Of a DNA stretch of 64,000 nt, positions 7,751 through 16,220 are shown in pieces. The position numbers and the translations under genes were made by a program. Under the pieces are notes generated by a model that had not been told where the DNA came from, did not search any database, and saw only the letters and a list, made by a program, of their open reading frames with translations. Origin of the DNA: CADEDH01 sp963732695 (GTDB taxonomy: Bacteria; Actinomycetota; Acidimicrobiia; Acidimicrobiales; SZUA-35). The stretch's first letter is position 1. Each line of letters begins with the position of its first letter. The stretch lies in assembly GCA_963732695.1 (NCBI GenBank), contig CAVTAP010000025.1, positions 186,001 to 250,000 on the forward strand, given 5' to 3'.

Positions 7751-8149
7751 ATGCCCAATCGTTTCATCAAGCCGGAGGGGTTGTCGAACAACCCGGCCTA
7801 CACCCACGTCGTCGCCGCCAGCGGCGGGACCACGGTCTACATCTCGGGCCAGGTGGCGGTCGACGCCGCCGGAGCCACCGTGGGATCCGGTGATCTGGAG
7901 GCCCAGACCCGCCAGGTCATGGAGAACCTGAAGGTGGCCCTGGCCGCCGCCGGCGCCACCTTCGACGACGTGGTGAAGATCACCACCTACGTGGTGGGCT
8001 ACGAGCCGGCCATGCGGGCCGTGATCGCCGGGGTGCGGGGCTCGTACCTGTCGGGCGACAACCCGCCGGCCAGCACGCTGGTGGGGGTGCAGGCGCTGGC
8101 GGCGCCGGAATGGCTGATCGAGATCGAGGCCATCGCCGTCATCTCCTAA
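7751..8149 (+). CDS. RidA/YjgF-family protein lacking the catalytic arginine
   Basis: 132 residues covering the whole chorismate-mutase-like trimer fold: FIKPEGLSNNPAYTHVV, GGTTVYISGQVAVDAAG, VMENLKVALAAAGATFDDVVKITTYV and the end WLIEIEAIAVIS. In imine-deaminating RidA the motif is PARSCVEVARL; here the aligned stretch reads PASTLVGVQAL, so the key Arg is Ser. The protein therefore probably does not hydrolyse 2-aminoacrylate and belongs to one of the other Rid subfamilies, whose roles are unclear. Leaderless start at ATG 7751; the in-frame ATG at 7724 lies upstream of the -10 box. Confidence 0.85.
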   Translation: MPNRFIKPEGLSNNPAYTHVVAASGGTTVYISGQVAVDAAGATVGSGDLEAQTRQVMENLKVALAAAGATFDDVVKITTYVVGYEPAMRAVIAGVRGSYLSGDNPPASTLVGVQALAAPEWLIEIEAIAVIS

Positions 8150-8165
8150 CCCCCCATGGGTCGCC

Positions 8166-8206
8166 GGGATCCCCCTATGTGACACTCACGCGACGAGGGG
8201 GATCCC
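8166..8206. terminator. Stem-loop after the RidA-like gene
   Basis: Perfect 11-bp inverted repeat GGGATCCCCCT (8166-8176) / AGGGGGATCCC (8196-8206) with a 19-base loop. It begins 17 bases after the RidA-like stop and 76 bases before the small peptide gene, so it may be a terminator of the first or a control element of the second. Confidence 0.45.
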
Positions 8207-8281
8207 CGATCTCAAACGCTTCCGGCTGGTGGACGATGGATTCACGGCCAAGGGGGCCGGCGACCGAGGAGGACGTAAGCG

Positions 8282-8368
8282 ATGCGACAGATTCAGTTCC
8301 TGGCAGCCATGATCGGACTGACGAGCGTGGGCTTCATGGCCCTGGCCTTCGCCCCGGTGTTCGCCTGA
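8282..8368 (+). CDS. 28-residue hydrophobic peptide
   Basis: A complete 29-codon reading frame beginning MRQIQFLAAMIGLTSVG and ending ALAFAPVFA. It has the strongest ribosome site of the area (GAGGAGG at 8266-8272, nine bases upstream of the ATG) and is bracketed by stem-loops at 8166-8206 and 8377-8400. The peptide could span a membrane once, with a basic residue at position 2, or be a very short secreted/leader peptide (the end APVFA resembles a signal-peptidase site). No family recognised. The strong site and framing hairpins make chance unlikely, but expression is unproven. Confidence 0.5.
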   Translation: MRQIQFLAAMIGLTSVGFMALAFAPVFA

Positions 8369-8376
8369 TTGTTCCC

Positions 8377-8400
8377 GGTCGGAGGGCTCAACCTCCGACC
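8377..8400. terminator. Stem-loop between convergent genes
   Basis: Perfect 9-bp stem GGTCGGAGG / CCTCCGACC with a six-base loop, beginning eight bases after the small peptide stop. Its right arm overlaps the last codons of the AceE-like gene on the minus strand. No T tract. Confidence 0.45.
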
Positions 8401-10763
8401 ATCAGCAGGGCGGCGTTGAGGATGTGATCGGCGGAGATGCCGGTCAGGGCATGGAGTTCGGCGATGGTGCCGGACTCGCCGAAGCGGTCGACCCCCAGGG
8501 GAAGCTGGCGGGTCCCGAGGGCCGAGCCCAGCCAGGCCAGCGAGTGGCTGGCGGCGTCGTGCACGCTCACCACCGGCCGGGACCGCTCGGCCGGTGGCAC
8601 CAGGGTGTCGAGATGGGTGCCGGGGATGGCGGCCAGCCCACCCTCGATGGCCCGGCGGCGGGCCGCCTGCCAGGCCCGGAACACCCGGTCGGGGCTGGTG
8701 AGATGGACCACGGTGGCGTCCACCCCCTCGGCGTGGAGGGCGTCGGCCGCTGCCACCGCCTCCACCACCGTGACCCCGGTGGTGACGATCGTGACCCCCG
8801 GCCCACCCGGCGGCGGCCGCTCCACCAGCCGGTAGCCACCGGCCAGTACCTGGGCCCGCAGCCGGTCGGCCCCCAGCCGCTCCACCACCGGCGCCAGCAG
8901 CCCCTGGTCGATGGGACGGGTGCTGAGCCGCAGGTAGCACGACTCGCCGTCGGGCGCCCCCAGGCGGGCCAGGGCGTCGCACAGCAGCCAGTCCACCTCG
9001 GCGGCGAAGGCCGGCTCCACGTAGTTGATGCCGGGTAGCTCGGCCCCGACCGACGGCGTGATCGTGCTCTGGTGGGCCCCGCCCTCAGGGGCCAGCGTCA
9101 CCCCCGACGGGGTACCGGCCACCACGAACCGGCTCCCGTTGTAGAGCCCGTAGATCAGGGCGTCGAGACCCCGCAGCACGAACGGGTCGTAGACCGTGCC
9201 CACCGGCAGCAGGTGCTGGCCGTGATGCTCGTGGCTGAGCCCGAGCTGGCCCAGCAGCATGAACAGGTTCATCTCCGAGATCCCGAGCTCGATATGCCGA
9301 CCGGTGGGGGAGGGGGCCCACTTGAGCAGCCGCTCGGCCCCGCCATGGTCGTCGCGCTCGGTGGGCGAGAACACGCCGGTCTTGTTGATCCAGCCCCCCA
9401 GGTTGGTGGAGATCGACACGTCGGGGGCGGTGGTGACGATCCGCTCGGCCAGGCCGGGGACGTCGCCCAGGCGGGTCAGCACCCGGCCGAACGCCTCCTG
9501 CGTCGACACCAGGCCCGAGGTGATGAGCGGGCCCCCGGCCGCCGCCGGCACCGGCAGCACCGGCCGGGGAATGGGCGGGGCGTTGTTGATGTCGGCCCCC
9601 ACAGCGGCGCACAGCCGGCCGGCGGGGGAGCTCGGATCGAACCGGTCCCACTCGGTGGCCGGGGTGAGGCCCATCCGCTCCCGGAAGGCGTCGATCTGCT
9701 CCGGAGTGAGGAGGGCGGAATGGTTCAGGGGATCGCCGGCGATGGGCAGGCCCCAACCCTTGATGGTGTAGGCGAACACGGCGCTGGGCCGGTCGGTGTG
9801 CTCGTCGCACGACCGCAGGGTGCGCACCAGGAGGCCCAGGTCGTGACCGCCCAGGTCGGTGACGATGGCCTTCAGCTCGCCGTCGTCGTGGTTGGCGGCC
9901 CAGCCCCGCACGGCGGCGTCGGCGCCCTGGAGCAGCTTGTGCCGCACCGACGGGCCGGTGAGGGCGAACAGCGACTGGTAGGCCTCGTTTGGCATGGCGT
10001 CGATGTGGGCCCGCAGGGCGTCGCCCCCCGGCTCGGCGAAGGCGGTGGTGAGGCGGGAGCCGTACTTGGCCACGGCCACGTGCCAGCCGGCGTCGCCGAA
10101 GAACCGCATCAGCCGGGTGGCCTGGATGTCGGGGATGACCCGGTCGAGGCTCTGGCGGTTCAGGTCGATGACCATGGTGAAGTTGCCGAGGTCGGCCGTG
10201 GTGGGATCGCTGATCGCCTCCCACACGTTCCCCTCGTCGAGCTCGGCGTCGCCCACGGTGGCGATGAACCGGGCCGACGCCAGCGGCCCGAAGTGGCGGT
10301 CGACGTAGCGGCGGGTGGCGGCCGAGAACAGCGGCGCCACCGCCCCCAGACCCACCGAGCCGGTGGAGAAGTCGGCCACGTCGGGGTCCTTGGTGCGCGA
10401 CGGGTAGGCCTGGAGCCCGCCCCGCTGGCGCAGCGTGGTGAGGTAGGACCGGTGCAGCTCCCCGGTGAGGTACTTGATGGCGTGGTAGACGGGTGAGGCG
10501 TGGGGCTTCACCGCCACCTTGTCCTCACCGTTGATGTGGGCGAACCACAGGGCCGTCATGATCGACACCATCGAGGCCGACGACGCCTGGTGACCACCCA
10601 CCTTGATCGGCTCCGCCGGCCGCCGGTTGGCCGCATCCACGATCCGGGTGGCCAGCCACAACACCCGCTGCTCCACCTCTTTCAGCACCTCGAGCCCGGC
10701 CGGGTCGAGGGCCAGGGCGGACGGCTCCGGCCGGAGCCGGTCGGCGTCAGAAGAGGTCTTCAC
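8388..10763 (-). CDS. AceE-like homodimeric 2-oxoacid dehydrogenase E1 / transketolase-superfamily enzyme
   Basis: 791 residues, a thiamin-diphosphate enzyme. The N-terminal third resembles the homodimeric pyruvate dehydrogenase E1 (AceE): VGGHQASSASM, KPHASPVYHAIKYLTGEL, LRQRGGLQAYPSRTKDPD and STGSVGLGAVAPLFSAA. The ThDP motif GDAELDEGNVWEAI...VIDLN is present. The pyrimidine domain holds ELGISEMNLFMLLGQLGL and GAHQSTITPSVGAELPGINYVEPAFAAEVDWLL. It is shorter than E. coli AceE (887) and no E2 or E3 gene is near, so it may act on another 2-oxoacid or as an independent transketolase-like enzyme. GTG start at 10763; overlaps the stop of the SDR gene by 17 bases, so co-transcribed. Confidence 0.75.
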   Translation of the reverse strand: MKTSSDADRLRPEPSALALDPAGLEVLKEVEQRVLWLATRIVDAANRRPAEPIKVGGHQASSASMVSIMTALWFAHINGEDKVAVKPHASPVYHAIKYLTGELHRSYLTTLRQRGGLQAYPSRTKDPDVADFSTGSVGLGAVAPLFSAATRRYVDRHFGPLASARFIATVGDAELDEGNVWEAISDPTTADLGNFTMVIDLNRQSLDRVIPDIQATRLMRFFGDAGWHVAVAKYGSRLTTAFAEPGGDALRAHIDAMPNEAYQSLFALTGPSVRHKLLQGADAAVRGWAANHDDGELKAIVTDLGGHDLGLLVRTLRSCDEHTDRPSAVFAYTIKGWGLPIAGDPLNHSALLTPEQIDAFRERMGLTPATEWDRFDPSSPAGRLCAAVGADINNAPPIPRPVLPVPAAAGGPLITSGLVSTQEAFGRVLTRLGDVPGLAERIVTTAPDVSISTNLGGWINKTGVFSPTERDDHGGAERLLKWAPSPTGRHIELGISEMNLFMLLGQLGLSHEHHGQHLLPVGTVYDPFVLRGLDALIYGLYNGSRFVVAGTPSGVTLAPEGGAHQSTITPSVGAELPGINYVEPAFAAEVDWLLCDALARLGAPDGESCYLRLSTRPIDQGLLAPVVERLGADRLRAQVLAGGYRLVERPPPGGPGVTIVTTGVTVVEAVAAADALHAEGVDATVVHLTSPDRVFRAWQAARRRAIEGGLAAIPGTHLDTLVPPAERSRPVVSVHDAASHSLAWLGSALGTRQLPLGVDRFGESGTIAELHALTGISADHILNAALLMVGG

Positions 10764-11493
10764 GACGGCAGTTCACCACGATCTCGGGTACCGACAGGTG
10801 ATCGGGCAGGCACAGGACCATGCTCACCAGCTCGGCCACGTCGGCCGGCTGCACGATCGGCTCCGGGCCGGCATCCACGCCGGCGATCATCGCCGTGTCG
10901 ACGAAGCTGGGGCACAGGGCGACGGCCCGCACCCCGTGGTCCCAGCCGGCCTGGCGGGTGGCGTGGGTGAGGGCCAGCAGGGCGTGCTTGGTCATGGCGT
11001 AGCCGGGGGCGAAGCCGTTGCGGACCCGCTTGGCCGACAGCGACGCCAGGTTCACCACCCGGCCGTGGCCCGACCGGCACAGGTGGGGCCAGGCCAGCGA
11101 GGTGAGCCGGGCCGGGGCCTTCACGTTGACGGCCCACATGGTGTCCAGAGCCTCCTCATCGAAGGCGTCGACGGCGAACGGGGCCAGCACGCCGGCGTTG
11201 TTGACCAGGGCGTCGATCCCGCCGAAGCGCTCGGCCGTGGCCGCCACCCAGGCCTCGGAGCTGGTGGGGTCGGTGGCGTCGAAGCCGTGGCACAGCACGG
11301 CCGGCTCGCCGGCATCGGGGCCCGGGCCCGGACCGGCGTGGGACCAGGAGGCCACGAGGTCGGCCAGCTGGTCGGGGCGGCGGGCGCCCAGGCTGAGGCG
11401 GAAGCCGTCGGCCCACAACCGCTCGGCCACGGCCCGGCCGATGCCGCGGGCCGCTCCCGACACCATCACCACCCTCGCGTCGGGCGCCAACAT
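10747..11493 (-). CDS. Short-chain dehydrogenase/reductase
   Basis: About 248 residues with a classical SDR layout: cofactor site VSGAARGIGRAVAERL (TGxxxGIG type, with Ser-Gly-Ala-Ala), acidic DATD, NNAG (LVNNAGVLAPF), catalytic Ser in VVNLASLSAKR, and YAMTK (Tyr-x-x-x-Lys). NADP preference is suggested by the basic residue after GARRP. Substrate unknown. Start at ATG 11493, seven bases after a TACGAT box on the minus strand, so leaderless. It is upstream of and overlaps the AceE-like gene, which implies a joint pathway, for example reduction of an oxo-product. This link is inference. Confidence 0.85.
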   Translation of the reverse strand: MLAPDARVVMVSGAARGIGRAVAERLWADGFRLSLGARRPDQLADLVASWSHAGPGPGPDAGEPAVLCHGFDATDPTSSEAWVAATAERFGGIDALVNNAGVLAPFAVDAFDEEALDTMWAVNVKAPARLTSLAWPHLCRSGHGRVVNLASLSAKRVRNGFAPGYAMTKHALLALTHATRQAGWDHGVRAVALCPSFVDTAMIAGVDAGPEPIVQPADVAELVSMVLCLPDHLSVPEIVVNCRREDLF

Positions 11494-11500
11494 GGTCCGG

Positions 11501-11506
11501 ATCGTA
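11501..11506 (-). promoter_or_regulatory. -10 box of the SDR/AceE-like operon
   Basis: TACGAT on the minus strand, seven bases before the SDR ATG. It lies inside the short divergent gap with cobT; no plain -10 for cobT is visible on the plus strand. Confidence 0.5.
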
Positions 11507-11530
11507 GCCCCACGCTCCACACTGGTCGCC

Positions 11531-12673
11531 ATGCCGTCCGAGCATTCCCCGCTGTCACCGTCCGCCGTCGCCGGATCGGCCTCCCCGCTGACGCCGGGCT
11601 CGCCGGCCGAGGTGGCCCTGGCCGAGGTGGTGGGCTCGATACGGGGGCTGAGCGGGGAGGCGGCCGAGGCGGCCCGGACCCGCGACTCCCGGCTCACCAA
11701 GCCGCCGGGTTCCCTGGGGCGGATCGAGTCGCTGGCGGTCCAGCTGGCGGCCATTGCCGGCGCGAGCCCGGCCCCGACCCCCGAGCCGGGCGTGGTGGTG
11801 GTCTTCGCCGCCGACCACGGCGTCCACGCCGAGGGGGTCAGCCCCTGGCCCCAGGCGGTCACGGCCCAGATGGTGGCCGGGTTCTGCCGGGGTGGGGCCG
11901 CCATCAGTGTCATCGCTCGGGCCAACGGGTTGGGGGTGCGGGTGGTCAACGCCGGCGTGGCCACCCCGCTGGAGGACCACGAGCTGCTGGTCAACCGCCC
12001 GGTGCGAGCCGGGTCCCGCAACCTCCGGGTGGAGGCGGCCCTGACCCGGGCCGAGGCGGCCACGGCCGCCCTGCTCGGGGTGGAGGTGGGTACCCGCCTC
12101 GTCGACGAGGGCGCCCGCTGCCTGCTCACCGGCGACATGGGGATCGCCAACACCACGCCGTCGTCGGCGGTGGTGGCGGCGGTGACCGGGTCGACTCCGG
12201 CCGAGGTGACCGGCCGGGGCACCGGCATCGACGACGAGACCCTGGCCCGCAAGACACAGGTGGTGGCCGACGCCTTGGCCCGCCTGGCCGGCCGGCCCCC
12301 GCTGGAGCCCCTCGATCCCCTGGGCGTGCTGGCCGAGATCGGGGGGCTGGAGATCGCCGGGCTGGCCGGGCTGTGCCTGGCCGGGGCGGCGGCCCGGGTG
12401 CCGGTGGTGGTGGACGGGGTGATCGCGCTGGCCGGGGCGCTGGTGGCCTGTGCCCTCCAGCCGGCCGTGGCCGGCTACCTGATCGCCGGTCACCGGTCGG
12501 TGGAGCCGGCCGCCTCCCGGGCCCTCGACCACCTTGGCCTCGCCCCCCTGCTCGACCTGCAGCTGCGTCTGGGGGAGGGGACCGGGGCCGCCCTGGCCTA
12601 CCCCCTGGTGCGGGCGGCGGCCCTCGTCGCCGCCGAGATGGCCACCTTCGACGACCTCGGCATCGACGCCTGA
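11531..12673 (+). CDS. cobT: Nicotinate-nucleotide--dimethylbenzimidazole phosphoribosyltransferase
   Basis: About 380 residues. CobT makes alpha-ribazole phosphate for the lower ligand of cobalamin. Visible signatures: LTKPPGSLGRIESLA, VVFAADHGVHAEGVSPWP, GGAAISVIARANG, CLLTGDMGIANTTPSSAV, GRGTGID, EIGGLEIAGLAG and the C-terminal RLGEGTGAALAYPL, whose Glu is the catalytic base in the Salmonella enzyme. No other cobalamin gene is in the window, so the pathway is scattered or only salvage. The N-terminal 35 residues are a variable Ser/Pro-rich extension. ATG 11531 chosen as first in-frame start past the divergent SDR promoter. Confidence 0.93.
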   Translation: MPSEHSPLSPSAVAGSASPLTPGSPAEVALAEVVGSIRGLSGEAAEAARTRDSRLTKPPGSLGRIESLAVQLAAIAGASPAPTPEPGVVVVFAADHGVHAEGVSPWPQAVTAQMVAGFCRGGAAISVIARANGLGVRVVNAGVATPLEDHELLVNRPVRAGSRNLRVEAALTRAEAATAALLGVEVGTRLVDEGARCLLTGDMGIANTTPSSAVVAAVTGSTPAEVTGRGTGIDDETLARKTQVVADALARLAGRPPLEPLDPLGVLAEIGGLEIAGLAGLCLAGAAARVPVVVDGVIALAGALVACALQPAVAGYLIAGHRSVEPAASRALDHLGLAPLLDLQLRLGEGTGAALAYPLVRAAALVAAEMATFDDLGIDA

Positions 12674-12676
12674 GTT

Positions 12677-12713
12677 CCCCGTCGGCCCCGCCCCGCGGGG
12701 GGTGGCGACGGGG
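12677..12713. terminator. Bidirectional stem-loop
   Basis: CCCCGTCG (12677-12684) pairs with CGACGGGG (12706-12713). It lies between the convergent cobT and lipoprotein genes and may end both transcripts. The loop is itself G/C-rich; no T tract. Confidence 0.45.
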
Positions 12714-12722
12714 CCCTGGTGA

Positions 12723-14021
12723 TCAGCGGACGATGGGCTCGCCGGTGTCGACGGCCTCGAACATGGACCCGTTCAGCTTGTGGAGGTCGGCCAGGGCCTG
12801 GTCGTTCCAGCGGGGATCGGGGGCGCCGCTGATCATCCAGTCGCTGCCGTTGTCGGCCAGGTACATGCCGTAGGTCTTGAGGGCGGCGCAGATCACCTGG
12901 GCCTCGGCGCTGAACGAGCTGCAGTCGGCATTGGCCTTCAGCCGGAACCGGGCCCCCATGGGCGGGACCCCGGCGTCGGTGATCGAGCTGGCGTAGTGGG
13001 TGGCGGGCTTGATCCAGGCCTTCTGGGTGCGGGCGGCGGTGAACCGCAGGGCGTGGTCGACATGGCCCTGCACCACCACCTCGTCGTAGGTGGCGAGCCC
13101 GGCGAAGATCGGCAGCCCGGCGGCGTCGGCCGAGGTCCAACTGGCCGGGCGCAGCCCGTTCGAACCCAGATCGAACACCGCCCCCGACCCGGCGTGCCAG
13201 CTGGCCCCGCCGTCACTGGTGGACGCGTCGAACAGCTCGTACAACTTGCAGTTGGTGTCGTCGACCACGACCAGGTGGCGGTCGCTGCCGTCCTCGACCG
13301 GGGCGTTGGTCGGGATCGGGTAGGGGCCGGGCTCGCTCTCGCCGGCGTAGTCGAAGCTCACCGGCACCCGCGGTTGAGAGCCGCTCACCACCACGTAGGG
13401 GATGCCGATCCCCTTGCCCTCCCAGACGGTGCCGAAGTCGGGATGGACCCGGCCGCTCCCCAGGCTGGCGATCCACGCCGTCGACTGGGCGTGCACCGCC
13501 AGGCCGCGGACGTCCCGGTTCCACCAGTTGTCGGCGGGGAAGACCGGGCAGCGGACGGGGCCGCCGCCGTTGAAGGCGTCGTTGGGGTCGCCGGGCTGGG
13601 CTTTCACGCCGGGGGTGGCCGGCGCCGCCACCGGCTTGACCGTGGCCGACGGTGCCGGCCCGGCGCCACCGCCGGTGGCGGTGGGGGAGGGCTTGACCGT
13701 GGACCCTGGCTGGGCCACACCCGGTTGGGCGGCGCTGGACGCCGTGGATCCGCTGGTCGGCGCGCCAGCAGGTGGGAGCGTGGGGGGCGCGGCGGTGTCG
13801 GCGGCACCGGTGACCGAGGTCGTGGAGGCGCTCGCCACCGTGGTGCTCGGGGTGTCGGTGACCGGGGGGAGCGAGCCGTCGGTGAGCAGGTTGTCGCCGG
13901 GGTGGGCGGTGTCGGGATCGCTGCTGCAGGCCGCCGCCACCAGGGCCAGACCGGCCAGCAGGGCAGCCACCGGGCGGGGGGCCAGCCGGGCTCGGATACC
14001 GCCGTGGGGTGGGGACGTCAC
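12723..14021 (-). CDS. Secreted lipoprotein of unknown function
   Basis: About 432 residues. Lipoprotein signal: RLAPRPVAALLAGLALVAAAC with the lipobox ending VAAAC, then SSDPD. A Thr/Ser/Pro/Ala-rich linker of about 120 residues follows (typical cell-wall spacer), then a globular domain of about 270 residues starting RCPVFPADNWWNRDVRGLAV and containing HVDHALRFTAARTQKAWIKPATH. The domain resembles uncharacterised actinobacterial extracellular proteins; no catalytic motif is certain, though conserved His/Asp in VVVQGHVDHALRF could bind metal or sugar. GTG at 14021 is supported by CAGGAG upstream. Confidence 0.75.
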   Translation of the reverse strand: MTSPPHGGIRARLAPRPVAALLAGLALVAAACSSDPDTAHPGDNLLTDGSLPPVTDTPSTTVASASTTSVTGAADTAAPPTLPPAGAPTSGSTASSAAQPGVAQPGSTVKPSPTATGGGAGPAPSATVKPVAAPATPGVKAQPGDPNDAFNGGGPVRCPVFPADNWWNRDVRGLAVHAQSTAWIASLGSGRVHPDFGTVWEGKGIGIPYVVVSGSQPRVPVSFDYAGESEPGPYPIPTNAPVEDGSDRHLVVVDDTNCKLYELFDASTSDGGASWHAGSGAVFDLGSNGLRPASWTSADAAGLPIFAGLATYDEVVVQGHVDHALRFTAARTQKAWIKPATHYASSITDAGVPPMGARFRLKANADCSSFSAEAQVICAALKTYGMYLADNGSDWMISGAPDPRWNDQALADLHKLNGSMFEAVDTGEPIVR

Positions 14022-14155
14022 TGCCGCTCGCTCCTGATCGACCTCGGGCCCCGATCCCACAGTAGCGTCGGCACGCCGGCCCTGTATCTGAAGGCCGCTC
14101 CGCCCGCCGGCCCGAGAACGACATCGGCCGCCACGGCAGCGCGCCGGGACCGCTT

Positions 14156-15193
14156 TCAGAACCGGGTGGTGACGCCGGCTTCCTCGACGCGACCGTCGGC
14201 GTGGCGGGCGAACCGGCCACGGTCGGCCGGGTGCACGGGGGCGTCGTCGGGCCACGGCCAACCGCCGAACTGGGTGCGCTGGTAGTCGGTGAAGGCCTGG
14301 CGGATCTCGTCTTCGGTGTTCATCACGAACGGGCCGTACTGGGCCACCGGCTCGGCGATGGGACGCCCCTGCAGCACCAGCAACTCCACCGGCTCGGCCC
14401 CGGCCACCAGTTCGGTGGGCGAGGTGGCGTCGACCGTGGCGGCCGACGACGCACCGAACCCGACCCCGCCGGCGGTCAGGCCGGCCCCCTCGAACACGTA
14501 CAGGGCGCGCACCGTGGCATCGCCAGCAGCCGGAGGCAGGGTGCAGCGGGCGCCGGGATCCAGCACCACGTGCCAGATGGCCACGTCGGCCTCGGGCCGG
14601 GAGGCCCACGACGACGGTGGGGGAGGGGGCGGGGTCTCGTCGCCGAAGCGGCCGGCGATCACGGTGACGATGGCCGTGCGACCGGTGTCGTCGGTCTGCT
14701 CCACCCGGGGGATGTCCTCGTTCCACAGCATGGAGAAGTGCGGGGTGACCATCTTGTCGGCCGCCGGCAGGTTCATCCAGATCTGGAACAGCTCCACGTG
14801 GTTGGGGCCGGCCGGGTCGAGCAGGGGGAACATCTCGGAGTGGACGATGCCGCCCCCGGCCGTCATCCACTGCACATCGCCCCGGCCGAAGCGGGCCGCC
14901 GCCCCCAGCGAATCGCTGTGGTCGATGTACCCGTTGCGGGCGAAGGTGATGGTCTCGAACCCCCGGTGGGGATGCTGGGGGAAGCCGGGCACCACCAGCC
15001 CGTGGTACATGTTCCACCCGTCGATGCCGGCGAAGTCCTGCCCGAGCCGGCGTCCGGCCAGGGAGGCGGCCGGGGCCATCCGGCCGTCACCGGCCGGGTA
15101 GCGGTCGTTGTGGTGGACGCAGAACAGGAACGGGTCCACGGTGGGCCACGGCGAGGGGCTGGGCGGCAGCTGGACCGGTTCGGTTTCGCTCAT
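14156..15193 (-). CDS. Pirin-family cupin protein
   Basis: 345 residues with a bicupin fold. The pirin metal site is seen as FPQHPHRGFETITF, then the N-terminal cupin motif GDVQWMTAGGGIVHSEM. The C-terminal cupin carries LVLQGRPIAEPVAQYGPFVMNT, the typical pirin ending that precedes a helix with EIRQAF. Some pirins are quercetinases or redox/stress regulators; which applies here is unknown. An insert of six prolines (PPPPPP) breaks the middle. Start at ATG 15193, six bases after TACACT on the minus strand, so leaderless. Confidence 0.88.
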   Translation of the reverse strand: MSETEPVQLPPSPSPWPTVDPFLFCVHHNDRYPAGDGRMAPAASLAGRRLGQDFAGIDGWNMYHGLVVPGFPQHPHRGFETITFARNGYIDHSDSLGAAARFGRGDVQWMTAGGGIVHSEMFPLLDPAGPNHVELFQIWMNLPAADKMVTPHFSMLWNEDIPRVEQTDDTGRTAIVTVIAGRFGDETPPPPPPSSWASRPEADVAIWHVVLDPGARCTLPPAAGDATVRALYVFEGAGLTAGGVGFGASSAATVDATSPTELVAGAEPVELLVLQGRPIAEPVAQYGPFVMNTEDEIRQAFTDYQRTQFGGWPWPDDAPVHPADRGRFARHADGRVEEAGVTTRF

Positions 15194-15268
15194 CCTTTAA
15201 GTGTAGGGGGCGGGGGAGGGCGGCACCGGTGTCGATTGGTGGTGCCTGATGTCCTAGCCTGGGGTCAG
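15194..15268. promoter_or_regulatory. Divergent pair of leaderless promoters
   Basis: Minus strand: TACACT (15200-15205) ends six bases before the pirin ATG. Plus strand: TAGCCT (15255-15260) ends eight bases before the GTG at 15269. Neither side has a ribosome site. Confidence 0.5.
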
Positions 15269-16168
15269 GTGGCTACTGAGATGGCGTCGTCCCCCCTCCC
15301 CGACCAGGGGCTTTCCCCTCCAGAGGCGGCCTCCGAGGCCGGCCCCGAGCCGGTGCCGGGCGTCCCCATGCAGCCGGTGACGGGTCCGCTGCCGCTACCT
15401 GGGCCCAGCCGCCCGGCGGCCCGGGTGTTCGGCGAGGATCCGATCCTGTACGACCGTTTCCGTCCCGGCTACCCCCGGGACCTGATGGAGACCGTGGTGT
15501 CGGGCACCGGGCAGGGTCCGGTGCTGGAGATCGGGGCCGGCACCGGCAAGGCCACCCGGGCCCTGCTGGCCCTGGGCCGCCCGGTCTACGCCCTCGAGCC
15601 CGATCCCCGGATGGCGGCCGTGCTCGAGCTGAACTGCGGACAGGCCAATGTCTCCGTGGTGCAGGCGTCGCTGGAGGAGGCCAGCCTGCCGGTGGAGGCG
15701 TTCCGGCTGGCGGTGGCGGCCCAGACCTGGCACTGGGTCGATCCGTCCATCGCCTACACAAGGGTGGGTGACGCCCTCAGCGACGACGGCCGCCTCGCCC
15801 TCCTGTGGCACCATCCCCTCGACGACCAGGGGATGCTGGGGGAGGCCATGGAGCGGTTGTACACACGCCTCGCCCCCGGCATCGGTGCCATCTGGCCCGG
15901 TATGGAGGCCCGTGACTTCGATCCGCCCCGGGATCACGTGGGTGCCGCCTCCCGCTTCCGGGGTTGGACGTACCACGAGCACCGGTGGGAGCGGCGGCTC
16001 GACTCCGTCGGGCTCGTGGGCTGGCTGTGCTCCAGCTCGGCCCATCGCCTGCTGCCCGTGCCCGACCGGGTGGAGCTGATGACGGCGGTGGCCGCCCTGG
16101 TGCTGGAGCTGGGGGGCGAGGTGACGGTGGGGATGCGCACGGTCGCCCACATCGGCCTCCGGGCCTGA
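15269..16168 (+). CDS. Class I SAM-dependent methyltransferase
   Basis: About 299 residues. After a Pro-rich leader of 45 residues comes FGEDPILYDRFRPGYPRDL, a common opening of UbiE/Methyltransf_11 enzymes, then motif I VLEIGAGTGKATRALLALG, ALEPDPRM (acidic motif II) and AAQTWHWVDP. Substrate unknown. Two starts are possible: GTG 15269, placed eight bases after a TAGCCT box, or ATG 15281, four codons later. I prefer the first because of the promoter spacing; the difference does not affect the domain. Confidence 0.8.
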   Translation: MATEMASSPLPDQGLSPPEAASEAGPEPVPGVPMQPVTGPLPLPGPSRPAARVFGEDPILYDRFRPGYPRDLMETVVSGTGQGPVLEIGAGTGKATRALLALGRPVYALEPDPRMAAVLELNCGQANVSVVQASLEEASLPVEAFRLAVAAQTWHWVDPSIAYTRVGDALSDDGRLALLWHHPLDDQGMLGEAMERLYTRLAPGIGAIWPGMEARDFDPPRDHVGAASRFRGWTYHEHRWERRLDSVGLVGWLCSSSAHRLLPVPDRVELMTAVAALVLELGGEVTVGMRTVAHIGLRA

Positions 16169-16220
16169 GCCCGGTTCGGTTTTCGCTCAGGCCCGCTCCG
16201 GGGCCGCCGATACGGGTGAG

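Noticed and set aside
8282..8368. Type I toxin gene
   Set aside because: The peptide is the right size and hydrophobic, but no antisense RNA promoter or repeat typical of such loci is visible.
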